A stretch of DNA of 58,621 bases from Thermoleophilia bacterium (GCA_025929425.1 JAICME010000002.1:1-58621), one strand, 5' to 3'; counted from the stretch's first letter, positions 32,701 to 41,602 are shown. Notes: a model not told the origin generated them from the letters alone. Made by a program: numbers and translations.

Positions 32701-35403
32701 GTGCAGACGGCAGTCGGACTCTCCCTCGCCCTCGTCTCCGCCATCCTCGTCAACTGGGCGTATGCGCGCGAGCATGACGCAGCGGCCGAGATGCCGCGCT
32801 TCTCGCCGCGTCGACCGGTCGAGTTCGTGCGGCTTCTGCTCGCCGACCGGTTCTGGGTGCGAGCGTTCGCCACCGAGAGCATCGGCTGGCTGATCTACGT
32901 CGCTGCCTTGCGGCTTGCGCCGCTGTCTCTCGTCCAGGCGGTCTGCGCTTCCGGAATCGCGGTCCTGGCGCTGGTCAGCGTGCAGGGGCGGCCGGGACGA
33001 CTTGCCGCGCACGAGCGACTCGCGGTGCTTCTGGCCCTCGGCGGCCTCGTTCTCCTCTCCCTGTCGATCGTCGGCACCCATCAGGCCGACCATCCTCCCC
33101 ACCCCGCCGCGGTCGCTTTGTGGCTCGGGCTCCTCCTGGCCGCCGCGGTCGGGCTCGGCCGGAGGAGATCCGGTCTCGCGGTCGGGCCGGCACTCGGCCT
33201 GACGGCAGGGCTCCTCTTCGCCGGCGGTGACATCTCGGCCAAGCTCGTCGTCTACGGCGGCCCCTGGCTCGCGGCGGCAGCGACGCTCGTCGTCTTCTAC
33301 GGCCTCGGGACGAGCGTCCTCCAGAGCTCGTTCCAGCATGCGGACGCACTCACCGGAGCCGGTCTCGCGACGCTGGCCACGAACGCGGTCCCCATCGCAG
33401 CCGGCTTCGTCGTCTTCGGCGAGCAGCTACCGCACGGCACGAAGGGCACGCTGCAGGTGGCTTCCTTCGGCCTCCTCGTGCTGAGCGGCGTACTGCTCGC
33501 GCGAGTGCCGAGGAGGAGCTCGGCCGCCGCGCGACCGCGCGGGCCGGCGATCTCCGTGGATGCGGTGCGCCGGCACGGCCGGCGCCTCGTCGCAGCCACG
33601 GCTCTGGCCGGCGTCTTGGGAGGCATCGTTCTGTTCGCGCTGGGCCAGCGGCTGGCCGCGGACTGGTTCTGGGCGGCAACGACGGCGCTGCTCCTCGGAC
33701 CGCTTGCGCTCTCCGTTCTCCGCTCGCTCCTGCGTCGGGATGTCGGCGTCGACGCGATCGCGCTCGTGGCGATGGCAGGTGCGCTCGGGCTCGGCGAGTA
33801 CCTGGCCGGAGCGGTGATCGCGCTCATGCTCGCGGGCGGCAACGCCCTCGAGGAGACGGCCAACCGGCGCGCCAAGCGCGAGCTGACAGCGTTGGTCGAT
33901 CGCGCCCCGCGGGTCGCGCTGCTACGGCGCGGGGACGAGGTGATCAAGGTCGACGTCGACCAGGTAGGCGTCGGCGACCGCATCCTCGTACGTGCGGGCG
34001 AAGTCGTTCCGGTGGACGGGATGGTCGAAAGCGAGGAGGCGATCGTCGACGAGTCGGCGCTCACCGGTGAGCCGCTGCCGGTCACGGTGCGCCGCGGCGG
34101 ACAGGTACGCAGTGGGACGACGAGCGCAGGGGCGCCGTTCGAGGTGACGGCGATCCGGCCGGCGGCCGAGAGCGCCTACGCCGCGCTCGTGCGACTCGTC
34201 GAGCATGCGGAGCAGGAGCGAGCGCCGTTCGTCCGTCTCGCCGACCGCTATGCGGCGATCTTCCTCCCCGTCACGACCGCCGTCGCGGGAATCGCCTGGG
34301 CGGTCTCGGGAGATGCCGTCCGGGCTCTCGCCGTCTTCGTCGTGGCCACTCCGTGCCCACTCATCCTCGCCGCGCCGATCGCGCTCATGTCGGGTCTCTC
34401 CCGGTGCGCGCGCGCCGGCATCGTCGTCAAGGGAGCCGCCACGATCGAACAGCTCGGCGAAGCGCACTCCGTGCTCCTCGACAAGACCGGCACCGTCACG
34501 CTCGGCCACCCGGAGCTCGAGCGCGTCGCACCGCTCGACGGCATGGATCCCGACGAGACGCTCCGCCTTGCAGCGAGTGTCGATCAGCTCTCCTCGCATC
34601 CCCTCGCCCATGCCCTCGTTGCGGGAGCCGGCGCCAGGGGACTCCACCTCGAGCTGCCGGGGCACGTCCGCGAGTCCTTCGGCCGCGGGATCTCCGGCGA
34701 GGTCGACGGCCACGAGGTGCTGGTCGGCAGCTGGAACTGGCTGAACGAGCACGGGATCGAGGCCACCGTCCCCGCGGAGCTCGACGGCGCGGCGAAGGTC
34801 CTGGTCGCCGTGGACGGCCGGCCGGTCGGCGTCGCGCTGATCGGCGACCGTCTGCGCGCCGACGCGGGCCGGCTCGTTCCGCGGCTCCGCGAGGCAGGCA
34901 TCCGACACGTCGCTCTCGTCACCGGCGACAAGGCTGCGACGGCCGACGAGGTCGGCGCAACGCTGGGAGTCGATCGCGTCTACTCCGAGCAGAGCCCTGC
35001 AGAGAAGCTCGAGATCGTGCGGGCACTCCAGTCGCAGCCCGAGCTGCACTCGATCGTGATGGTCGGAGACGGCATCAACGACGCTCCGGCGCTTGCACTC
35101 GCGGACGTGGGCGTCGCGATGGGGTCCGCCGGTGCCACCGTCTCCTCCGAGACCGCGGACGCCGTGATCCTCGTCGACCGGGTCGACCGCATCGCGGAGG
35201 CGGTTCGGTTCAGCCGCCGCGCCATGTACATCGCCCGGCAGAGCGTCCTCCTCGGACTCGGCGCCTCACTCTGCGCGATGGGCTTCGCCGCGGCCGGCTA
35301 CCTGCCGCCGGTCGCCGGCGCGCTCCTGCAGGAAGGAATCGACGTCGCCGTGATCCTCAATGCGCTACGCGCCCTCACCGATTCACCGGAGGTGAAGCCA
35401 TGA
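32701..35403 (+). CDS. Fusion of EamA/NIPA-like transporter and P1B-type heavy-metal ATPase
   Basis: 900 residues in one frame from GTG 32701. Residues 1-~272 form about nine membrane helices of the drug/metabolite (EamA/NIPA-like) superfamily, for example 'IGWLIYVAALRLAPLSLVQA' and 'DALTGAGLATLATNAVPIAAGF'. From ~285 a P1B ATPase without an N-terminal metal domain follows: 'DESALTGEPLP', 'VATPCPLILAAP', 'LLDKTGTVT', 'HPLAHALVAG', 'VMVGDGINDAPAL'. The membrane motif is TPC rather than CPC, so it is not a standard Cu or Zn/Cd pump. No stop separates the parts. GTG 33556 could in principle start the ATPase alone. It is coupled to the USP gene by ATGA. Confidence 0.88.
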   Translation: MQTAVGLSLALVSAILVNWAYAREHDAAAEMPRFSPRRPVEFVRLLLADRFWVRAFATESIGWLIYVAALRLAPLSLVQAVCASGIAVLALVSVQGRPGRLAAHERLAVLLALGGLVLLSLSIVGTHQADHPPHPAAVALWLGLLLAAAVGLGRRRSGLAVGPALGLTAGLLFAGGDISAKLVVYGGPWLAAAATLVVFYGLGTSVLQSSFQHADALTGAGLATLATNAVPIAAGFVVFGEQLPHGTKGTLQVASFGLLVLSGVLLARVPRRSSAAARPRGPAISVDAVRRHGRRLVAATALAGVLGGIVLFALGQRLAADWFWAATTALLLGPLALSVLRSLLRRDVGVDAIALVAMAGALGLGEYLAGAVIALMLAGGNALEETANRRAKRELTALVDRAPRVALLRRGDEVIKVDVDQVGVGDRILVRAGEVVPVDGMVESEEAIVDESALTGEPLPVTVRRGGQVRSGTTSAGAPFEVTAIRPAAESAYAALVRLVEHAEQERAPFVRLADRYAAIFLPVTTAVAGIAWAVSGDAVRALAVFVVATPCPLILAAPIALMSGLSRCARAGIVVKGAATIEQLGEAHSVLLDKTGTVTLGHPELERVAPLDGMDPDETLRLAASVDQLSSHPLAHALVAGAGARGLHLELPGHVRESFGRGISGEVDGHEVLVGSWNWLNEHGIEATVPAELDGAAKVLVAVDGRPVGVALIGDRLRADAGRLVPRLREAGIRHVALVTGDKAATADEVGATLGVDRVYSEQSPAEKLEIVRALQSQPELHSIVMVGDGINDAPALALADVGVAMGSAGATVSSETADAVILVDRVDRIAEAVRFSRRAMYIARQSVLLGLGASLCAMGFAAAGYLPPVAGALLQEGIDVAVILNALRALTDSPEVKP

Positions 35404-36206
35404 CCGCCACACGCACATCCAGACCCGCAACCGACCTCACGCAGCCGTCCGTCTTCGAGCGGATCCTCGTCGGCGTCGACGGCGGAAAGCTGTCCTTCGA
35501 CGCCTGTCGCCAGGCCTCTCTTCTCGCCTCCCCGGAGACGGTCATCGAGGCAGCGACGGTGACGCTGTTCCCGCCGGCCACGGCGGCCGCGCTTGGCGCG
35601 AACGAGCTCGCTGCGGATCTCGAAGAGACCGCAGGATCGGCGCTCCTCGCAGCGCGACAGATCCTCGGCCCCCACGCCGAGCTGCGCCGGCTGGAGGGCA
35701 TCACGGTCGAAGTCCTGCTCGAGGAGGTGAAGCGGACGAAGCCGACCCTGCTCGCCATCGGTGCGCCCGAGCACCCGCGGGTCGAGGAGATCGTCTTCGG
35801 AGGAGTGGGCGGCGAGCTGCTGCACCAGGCGCGATGCTCGGTGCTGCTCGCGCGGCCGACTGCGGACGAGCGGAGCTTCCCGCGCACCATCGTCGTCGGC
35901 CTCGACGGCTCGAAGCAGGCCGAGCGTGCCTACGCGGTCGCACGCGAGATCGCGGAGCGGAGGCACAGCATGGTGCAGACCGTGGTTGCGCTCGGGGGCA
36001 AGCGCGTCGCCCTCGGCGAGATCGCGAAGCGCCACCGCGGCGTCGAGACGTCGCCGGCGTGCCCCGTCCCGGCCCTCGTCGCGGCTTCGGACTGTGCCGA
36101 CCTTCTCGTCGTGGGCAGCCGTGGCCTCCACGGCCCGCGGGCGCTCGGCAGCGTGTCCGAACGCGTGGCCCACCGCGCCCCCTGCTCGGTGCTCGTCGTC
36201 CGCTAA
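35400..36206 (+). CDS. Tandem-domain universal stress protein
   Basis: 268 residues; the ATG overlaps the ATPase stop (ATGA) and GGAGGTGA precedes it. Two UspA domains are present: 'ERILVGVDGGKLSFDACRQA' opens the first and 'TIVVGLDGSKQAERAYAVA' the second. The second domain has the ATP-binding tail 'LVVGSRGLHGPRALGSVSERVAHRAPCSVLVV' (G-2x-G-9x-G-S/T pattern). The first domain's tail 'IGAPEHPRVEEIVFGGVGGELL' is degenerate, so perhaps only one nucleotide site is active. Co-transcription with a metal pump suggests a stress-induced unit. Confidence 0.92.
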   Translation: MTATRTSRPATDLTQPSVFERILVGVDGGKLSFDACRQASLLASPETVIEAATVTLFPPATAAALGANELAADLEETAGSALLAARQILGPHAELRRLEGITVEVLLEEVKRTKPTLLAIGAPEHPRVEEIVFGGVGGELLHQARCSVLLARPTADERSFPRTIVVGLDGSKQAERAYAVAREIAERRHSMVQTVVALGGKRVALGEIAKRHRGVETSPACPVPALVAASDCADLLVVGSRGLHGPRALGSVSERVAHRAPCSVLVVR

Positions 36207-36303
36207 AGCCGGTGAGCGGTCCTACGCCGTCTCCGGGGGTTCCGCGAAAGCACGGATGCGCTGCCAGCCGCGTCGTGGTTCCCTCTGAGGCAAAGGAGGT
36301 TCG

Positions 36304-36462
36304 ATGGAAACCCTTGTGACCCCCACCGACCGAGAGCGCGCCGAGCAGCACGCGGCGGAGGCAGAGCGGCTGCTCAAGGGCAAGCTCGGAATCGTGACGA
36401 ACTACGTCAAGGCACAGGTGCACGCGACGCTCGCGCTGTACTACGCCGGCCGGAACCGCTAG
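36304..36462 (+). CDS. 52-aa helical protein, absent from the ORF track
   Basis: ATG 36304 is preceded by a perfect AGGAGG with good spacing. The product is highly helical and charged, 'EQHAAEAERLLKGKLG' then 'VKAQVHATLALYYAG'. Short proteins with an 'AQVHATLAL' ending are common in actinobacteria, but I know no function. It lies 97 bp after the USP gene; its TAG overlaps the stop of the convergent aldolase gene (CTAG). Good start signal and composition make it a real gene. Confidence 0.75.
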   Translation: METLVTPTDRERAEQHAAEAERLLKGKLGIVTNYVKAQVHATLALYYAGRNR

Positions 36463-37574
36463 CTCATCGGCACCTGCCGCAGCAGGTTCGGCCTGATCCG
36501 CTCGAGAATCTCGCGGAGGCTGTCACCGGTCGCGGTGATCCCGTGATTGCGTAGCCCGACCACCGCGTGCGCCGGATCCGGCGCAGCCCTGACGAGCGCG
36601 GCGACGCTCTCGGCGAGCTCCTCGGTGCCGCACGGATAGTTCACGTCGGTCGCCTCGATTCCCTCGATCCACGCGTGCAGGTGGAGGATCGCCCCGACCG
36701 TCGGGTTCTCGCGGTAGATCATCCAGTGCTCGATCGCATCGACGGAGACCCGGCGCGGCTCCACGTCCGGCGGCACGCTGAGCACGATCCTGCCCGCCTC
36801 GGCGTCGTACCCGGAGACGAGCAGGATGTCGCGTCCCGGCTCGTCCAGCTTCGCCTTGTCGACGCCGCTCGCGCTCATCCAGAACCGCGTGGCATCGAGG
36901 CGGGCCGAGAGGTTGCCGTAGGAGAGGCCGCCGATCGCGTACAGCCGCTTGATCCGGCGCAGGTCGTCGGCGCTCACGAGATCCTCGACGGGGAACGGCG
37001 CCGGGAGAAGGTCGAGCTCGCCCAGCCGACGGCCGACGTCCGCGAGTTCCCGTGTCACCGCGTCGCCTTCCCAGAGCTCGGGCTCGAGGTCGCGGCGGAA
37101 CTCGTTGTCGATCACGAGATGCGAGGTGGCGAGCGGCTCGAGGCGCGCGACGACCTCGGCCGCGAGGCCTTCGCCCTCCGGCACGAGGTAGTTGCCGCGT
37201 TCCATCGTCGTGAAGAAGACGCCGTGGCCCGGCACGTAGCACAGGCTGATGTTCGCGAGCGCGCGCACCAGCATCGGATACGTCTCGCGCAGCGGATCCT
37301 CGGGGGCCTCCTGGAGGCTCCAGAGAGCCGCGACGAAGGTTCCTCTCGCGCGACGACGGAACGGGCGCGGCTGCTCGCGGTCGACGAGGTTGAGCACGAT
37401 TCCGGCCTCCGTCTCCTCCGAAGCGCGCACGAACCCGCGGCGCTCCAGCGCTTCGACGAGGGCCGCCGCGAGGTCGCCCAGAGCGCCGTCGGCTGCTCCT
37501 ATCGTCGCGAACCCGGTCGAGCCGCGGCGGACGTCTGCGACGGCGCCGATTTCTCTGAGGTCGCTTCCGGCCAC
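36459..37574 (-). CDS. Class II aldolase/adducin-family protein with N-terminal extension
   Basis: 371 residues if GTG 37574 is the start; the track ORF begins 43 codons earlier in low-quality sequence. The C-terminal ~190 residues are a class II aldolase/adducin fold: 'YAIGGLSYGNLSARL', 'FWMSASGVDKAKL', 'AILHLHAW' (zinc-binding HxH) and 'GLRNHGITATG' with a third His. The N-terminal ~170 residues are a separate domain that I do not recognise ('VLNLVDREQPRPFRRRARGTFV'). Related enzymes cleave sugar phosphates such as fuculose 1-phosphate; substrate unknown here. Confidence 0.8.
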   Translation of the reverse strand: MAGSDLREIGAVADVRRGSTGFATIGAADGALGDLAAALVEALERRGFVRASEETEAGIVLNLVDREQPRPFRRRARGTFVAALWSLQEAPEDPLRETYPMLVRALANISLCYVPGHGVFFTTMERGNYLVPEGEGLAAEVVARLEPLATSHLVIDNEFRRDLEPELWEGDAVTRELADVGRRLGELDLLPAPFPVEDLVSADDLRRIKRLYAIGGLSYGNLSARLDATRFWMSASGVDKAKLDEPGRDILLVSGYDAEAGRIVLSVPPDVEPRRVSVDAIEHWMIYRENPTVGAILHLHAWIEGIEATDVNYPCGTEELAESVAALVRAAPDPAHAVVGLRNHGITATGDSLREILERIRPNLLRQVPMS

Positions 37575-37762
37575 GCGACAATCTTGGTCGGGCCGTCCTC
37601 GATCCCGCCTCCGTAGATCCCCGTAACTATGAGGTTTGCGCGCGTGGACGACGACCGTGTCGCTTCCCGCCACGGTATCCGCGAGGGCCGTGACTCGACG
37701 CACGCATTTTCGCGCAGCGCGACGCGCCGAGAGACCTCATCCGCGGGCCCTGCGAGAATCTC

Positions 37763-37981
37763 TTGGTGGCCCCCTACACGTGGACAGTCCGCGAGGGATC
37801 GCTCGACGGCCCCGTGGTCATGAGGGAGTACATCTACGACGTCCCGGACAAGGAGCCGGTCGAGGGGCAGCAGCTCTACCTCTCCGACGGGTCCGGCCCC
37901 TGGCGCGTCAGCTTTCGCGAACTCGTGCCTGCGATGCCTCGCTCGCCTTACAACCTCCTCGTCGTCGAGCGAGTCGATTGA
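37763..37981 (+). CDS. Hypothetical protein, 72 aa
   Basis: Starts TTG 37763 or GTG 37766. The product 'VAPYTWTVREGSLDGPVVMR' onward is compact, beta-rich and lacks membrane or metal motifs. The codon bias matches the neighbours. Not recognised. It lies alone between the aldolase gene and a zinc-ribbon gene on the other strand. Confidence 0.5.
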   Translation: MVAPYTWTVREGSLDGPVVMREYIYDVPDKEPVEGQQLYLSDGSGPWRVSFRELVPAMPRSPYNLLVVERVD

Positions 37982-38008
37982 TCCGCACGGGTCGGTAGAG
38001 TCAGCGGG

Positions 38009-38194
38009 TCAGCTGAAACGAGGCAGTGAAGCGCTGCGGACCGAAACCCAGGCGTTCTCGGCCTGGCACATCGGACACCGTTCCGGGGGTACTGAACGCA
38101 CTACTCCATAGCCACACCTTGGACAGCTGAGATTGAGCTTGCCGCGGGTTCCGTACCCGGACGGCTCGGCCGGCGGTCGATCACGTTGTTCCAT
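38009..38194 (-). CDS. Small zinc-ribbon/rubredoxin-like protein
   Basis: 61 residues from ATG 38194. Two CPxC knuckles ('CPRCGYG' and 'CPMCQ') separated by about a dozen residues would hold one zinc or iron. The knuckle after a basic linker 'GTRGKLNLSCPRC' is like zinc ribbons of small regulators or rubredoxins, but the aromatic residues of true rubredoxin are missing. Function unknown; it sits at the end of the minus-strand DedA group. Confidence 0.65.
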   Translation of the reverse strand: MEQRDRPPAEPSGYGTRGKLNLSCPRCGYGVVRSVPPERCPMCQAENAWVSVRSASLPRFS

Positions 38195-38273
38195 CGCCTC
38201 GAGCGTGCCGACTGTCGAATCGCGCGCCAATGGGCTCCTGACTCCATTCCGTGCCGATGACGGCCGGGCGCCG

Positions 38274-38858
38274 CTAGGCACGGAGCACGCGCCGCGCGCC
38301 CTCGATCAGCAGCGCGAGCGCCGCAGCGAGCCCGAAGGCGAGCAGCAGCCCGTGCAGCGGCTCGTCCGCGAACGCCTTGCCTCCGACGAGGCCGATCACG
38401 CTCGCGTACGCCGCCCAGAGGAGGCACGCCGACAGGTCGTAGGCGGCGAAACGCCGCCACGCCAGGCCGACGAGGCCGGCGGACAGCATCGTGGCCGTCC
38501 GGCCGCCGGGGATGAACCGCGACGCCACGATGATCGTGGCCGACCGCTCACGCAGCATCCGCTCCCCACGGTCGAACCGTGCGCGCCACCTGGGCGAGTG
38601 GAGGAGGCGTCCCACCACCCGGCCCTGTCCGGCCCGCCCGATCAGGTACGCGACGTTGTCGCCGATCGCCGCGCCCCCCGCCCCGGCGATCAGCACGAGC
38701 AGAAAGACGAGGTCTCCGGCTCCTGCAAGCGCGGCCGCGGCGACCACGGTCGCCTCGCTCGGGACGAGCGGGAACACCGCGTCGAGCGCCGCGATCCCGA
38801 GGATCAGGGCATAGACCCAGCTGGACTGGGTGACGACGTCGACCAGGGACTGGAACAC
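38274..38858 (-). CDS. DedA-family membrane protein
   Basis: 194 residues with four to five membrane helices and the DedA blocks 'PLVPSEATVVAAAALAG' (E-x-x-x-P-x-P-E region), 'GDNVAYLIGRAGQGRVV' and 'VASRFIPGGRTATMLSAGL' (F/YxRFxPGxR). DedA proteins flip undecaprenyl phosphate or other phospholipids across the membrane and affect envelope stress tolerance. It follows the 86-aa gene by 4 bp, so the two form an operon. Confidence 0.9.
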   Translation of the reverse strand: MFQSLVDVVTQSSWVYALILGIAALDAVFPLVPSEATVVAAAALAGAGDLVFLLVLIAGAGGAAIGDNVAYLIGRAGQGRVVGRLLHSPRWRARFDRGERMLRERSATIIVASRFIPGGRTATMLSAGLVGLAWRRFAAYDLSACLLWAAYASVIGLVGGKAFADEPLHGLLLAFGLAAALALLIEGARRVLRA

Positions 38859-38862
38859 GCGA

Positions 38863-39123
38863 TCAGGCTGAGCCCCCGGCGAGCACCGCCTTCAGCTCGG
38901 CGATCGCGTTCTCGCCGACCGCGGCCACGATCTCAGGACGCTCGAGAAGCCGTGCACGCTCGCCCGGCGTCGACCAGGCGAGGACGTAGGGATCCTCGAG
39001 GATCTCGCCAAAGGCCCGTCCCTTTCGATGTTCGCGGAGCACGTATCGCTGCACGTACTGCTCGCGCCTCGTGGTCCCGAACAGGGACTTGAACGGACTT
39101 CTTCGCAACACAGGGGCTCGCAT
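38863..39123 (-). CDS. Hypothetical protein, 86 aa, upstream of dedA
   Basis: A basic N-terminus ('FKSLFGTTRREQYVQRYVLR') is followed by an acidic helical part ('DPYVLAWSTPGERARLLERPEIVAAVGENAIAEL'). No domain is recognised. It is 4 bp from DedA on the same strand and shares the 244-bp divergent region with a universal stress protein gene, so it is probably part of the same stress group. Confidence 0.6.
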   Translation of the reverse strand: MRAPVLRRSPFKSLFGTTRREQYVQRYVLREHRKGRAFGEILEDPYVLAWSTPGERARLLERPEIVAAVGENAIAELKAVLAGGSA

Positions 39124-39282
39124 CTTCGTCCTCCTCGTCGATCGTCTTCACCCGCCGGGACGCACGATCCGCTGTGCGCCACTGACTCCAATGGTTCCGC
39201 CTGGAGCACCCGGCGACCATGGGCTCCCCACCCGATCTGGAGCAGGTCATCGCCCCAGTCCTGGCCCCACCGCCCTCTGCAA

Positions 39283-39300
39283 ATGGGGGCAGCGCCCCAT
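39283..39300. promoter_or_regulatory. Dyad in the divergent USP/hypothetical promoter region
   Basis: ATGGGG-GCAGCG-CCCCAT is a perfect 6+6 bp inverted repeat, 68 bp upstream of the USP ATG, in a region with no ORF of its own. It could be a dimeric regulator site, for example for the NarL-type regulator encoded nearby. This is inference from position. Confidence 0.4.
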
Positions 39301-39367
39301 CGCGCAGCGAGCGTGCGCCGGTCACCCTGAGAGAGATCGTGCAGACGAACGGACCGGAGGAGGAACA

Positions 39368-39832
39368 ATGACCGGAGGGACTGTTGTATGCGGGGTGACC
39401 GAAAGCCCCGACGGCCGGGGTGCGGCCGAGCTGGCGCGCGCGCTCGGTGCGCGCCTGGGGCTACGGCTGGTGCTCGTACACGTCGTCGACGGCGTGCCCG
39501 CGGGCACCCACGAGAGCCTGTCCGCCCGGCAGCGACAGGCTGGAGCCGAGCGGACCCTCGACCAGATCGCCCACGGCATGGACGAACGCGCCGAGAAGCG
39601 GGTCATGGTCGGAGACCGCGCCGACGCCCTCGCGAGGGTCGCTGCGGAGGAGGGCGCCGACCTCATCGTGATCGGTTCGAGGCCTGCAGGCCTCGGCAAT
39701 CGCAAGCTGCGCTGCACGCTCGCGCGCGAGCTCGAGGCCGCCACGCCGATCCCTGTCGTCGTCGCACCGCCGACGACACGGGAGCGCACGAACCACCGCC
39801 TCGCGGTCGCAGCCGGCGCGTCTACGCGCTAG
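39368..39832 (+). CDS. Single-domain universal stress protein
   Basis: 154 residues; ATG 39368 has GGAGGAGG five nt upstream. UspA fold: 'VVCGVTESPDGRGAAELARAL' at the start and 'LIVIGSRPAGLGNRKLRCTLARELEAATPIPVVVAP' at the end. The glycine-rich loop (GSRPAGLGNRKLRCTLA) lacks the canonical G-9x-G-S/T, so ATP binding is uncertain. It is 26 bp upstream of the histidine kinase gene and likely in one transcript with the two-component pair. Confidence 0.85.
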   Translation: MTGGTVVCGVTESPDGRGAAELARALGARLGLRLVLVHVVDGVPAGTHESLSARQRQAGAERTLDQIAHGMDERAEKRVMVGDRADALARVAAEEGADLIVIGSRPAGLGNRKLRCTLARELEAATPIPVVVAPPTTRERTNHRLAVAAGASTR

Positions 39833-39858
39833 TACGCTCGGCAACAATTCGACGACCG

Positions 39859-40797
39859 ATGCATTTCTCTCGGCTTCCCCTGCTCTGGCGGGTCTTCGCC
39901 ATCAACGCGGCGCTGCTGGTCGCCGCGACGTTGCTGCTCGCGCTCACGCCGATCACGATCCACGCCAGGATCGCGATCGTCGAGGGCCTCGACCTCGCGG
40001 TCGCGCTGGTCGTGATGCTCGCCGCCAATCTCCTGCTGCTCCGACAAACGCTTCGTCCGATCGACCGTCTCGTGGAGCGGATGCGCAAGATCGATCTTCT
40101 CCAACCGGGCCAGCGGATCCCCGAACGCGGCGGCGTCGAGGTCGCCGAGCTGACGCACACGTTCAACGAGATGCTCGACCGGCTGGAGACCGAGCGGCGC
40201 GAGAGCGGGCAACGGGCGCTGCGCGCGCAGGAGGCAGAACGGCGCCGCATCGCCAGCGGCCTCCACGACGAGGTCGGGCAGGTTCTGACCGGGGTCCTGC
40301 TCCGTCTCGACGACGACGAGACCAAGCAGGCGGTGCGGCAGGCGCTCGAGGAGGTGCGGAGGATCGGGCGAGAGCTGCGCCCGGAGATGCTCGAACAGCT
40401 GGGGCTCGTCAGCGCGCTGACGGAGCTCTCGCGGAGGTTCGCGGACTCGAGCGGCGCCCGCGTCGACCGGCAGTTCGCCACCGACCTGCCGCCGCTCTCG
40501 GACGAGGCCGAGCTCGCCGTCTATCGCGTGGCACAGGAAAGCCTCACGAACATCGCCAGGCATGCCGACGCGTCCCGGGTCGAGATCGCCCTCCAGCCAG
40601 GAGCGGAGAGCGTCGTCCTCCGGGTCTCCGACGACGGACGCGGAATTCCCGGTCCCGATGCCTCCGCGCTCAACGGGCACAGCGGCCTGCGCGGCATGCG
40701 TGAGCGTGCACTTCTCGTCGGCGGCGCGCTCGCGATCAAGCGCGGGACTGACGGAGGCGTCGAGGTGAGGTTCGAAGTGCCGGCGGAAGAGCGCTGA
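39859..40797 (+). CDS. NarL-type sensor histidine kinase
   Basis: 312 residues. Two closely spaced N-terminal membrane helices ('LLVAATLLLALTPITIHA', 'LDLAVALVVMLAANLLLL') leave almost no extracytoplasmic sensor, followed by a HAMP-like segment ('LRPIDRLVERMRKIDL'). The HisKA_3 box has the phospho-acceptor His in 'GLHDEVGQVLTGV', then the HATPase 'SLTNIARHA' (N-box) and 'VSDDGRGIPG' (G1). It probably senses a membrane or internal cue and phosphorylates the next gene's product, with which it overlaps by 1 nt. Confidence 0.92.
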   Translation: MHFSRLPLLWRVFAINAALLVAATLLLALTPITIHARIAIVEGLDLAVALVVMLAANLLLLRQTLRPIDRLVERMRKIDLLQPGQRIPERGGVEVAELTHTFNEMLDRLETERRESGQRALRAQEAERRRIASGLHDEVGQVLTGVLLRLDDDETKQAVRQALEEVRRIGRELRPEMLEQLGLVSALTELSRRFADSSGARVDRQFATDLPPLSDEAELAVYRVAQESLTNIARHADASRVEIALQPGAESVVLRVSDDGRGIPGPDASALNGHSGLRGMRERALLVGGALAIKRGTDGGVEVRFEVPAEER

Positions 40798-41453
40798 TGC
40801 CGATCCCGCTCGTGACCCGCATCCTCGTCGCCGACGACCATCCGATCGTCCGCTCCGGACTGAAGAAGGTCATCGACGCGCAGGCCGACATGGAGGTCGT
40901 CGCGGAAGCCGCAGACGGCGCCGAGGCCGTGAAGAAGGCGCTGGCGGACGAGATCCATCTCGCGATCCTCGACGTCTCGATGCCGAAGACCACGGGCATC
41001 CAGGCCGCGGACGAGCTGCACAAGCGCAAGCCCGAGCTGAAGCTCCTCATGCTGTCGATGTACGACAGCGAGCAGTTCCTGTTCGAGTCGCTCAAGGCAG
41101 GCGCCTCCGGCTACGTGCTCAAGTCGGACGCCGACCAGGACATCGTCGAGGCGGTGCGGCGGACGATGCGCGGCCAGTCCTTCCTCTATCCGTCGGCGAT
41201 CTCCACGCTCGTCAAGGATTTCGTCGAGCGTGACCGACCGGAAGAGGAGCAGTTCGACGTCCTCACTCCCCGCGAGCTGCAGGTCCTGAAGCTGATCGCG
41301 GAGGCCTACACGTCGAAGCAGATCGCCCAGGAGCTGGTGATCAGCGTCAAGACCGTCGAGCGGCACCGGCAGAACATCCTCGACAAGCTCGGCATGAGCG
41401 ACCGCGTGGAGCTCACCCGCTACGCGATCCGGCGCGGCCTGATCCAGCCGTAA
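40797..41453 (+). CDS. NarL/FixJ-family response regulator
   Basis: 218 residues. Receiver domain with 'VADDHPIVRSGL', the phospho-Asp in 'LAILDVSMPKTTG', and a LuxR-type HTH 'LTPRELQVLKLIAEAYTSKQIAQELVISVKTVERHRQNI' near residues 150-190. The ATG overlaps the kinase stop by one nt. Together the pair could drive the surrounding stress, metal and nitrate genes (inference; only one dyad was noticed nearby). Confidence 0.94.
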   Translation: MPIPLVTRILVADDHPIVRSGLKKVIDAQADMEVVAEAADGAEAVKKALADEIHLAILDVSMPKTTGIQAADELHKRKPELKLLMLSMYDSEQFLFESLKAGASGYVLKSDADQDIVEAVRRTMRGQSFLYPSAISTLVKDFVERDRPEEEQFDVLTPRELQVLKLIAEAYTSKQIAQELVISVKTVERHRQNILDKLGMSDRVELTRYAIRRGLIQP

Positions 41454-41602
41454 GGAGGAATCTGACGGCGAATACGCCGCCGACGGAGAGGTCTCGATTC
41501 GCGCGCCACTCGGATCGGCGCTCCTCGGACGTCACGTCGGCGACAGTGGTTTCGGCGGAAGGCCCCCGGCTGGAGATCGTCGAGATCGAGGCCCGAGCCG
41601 GC

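Noticed and set aside
32539-33339. N-terminal 267-residue extension of the CtpE-like ATPase ORF
   Set aside because: It is antisense to the EamA part of the fusion gene and of random charged composition; ATG 32538 has its own ribosome-binding site.
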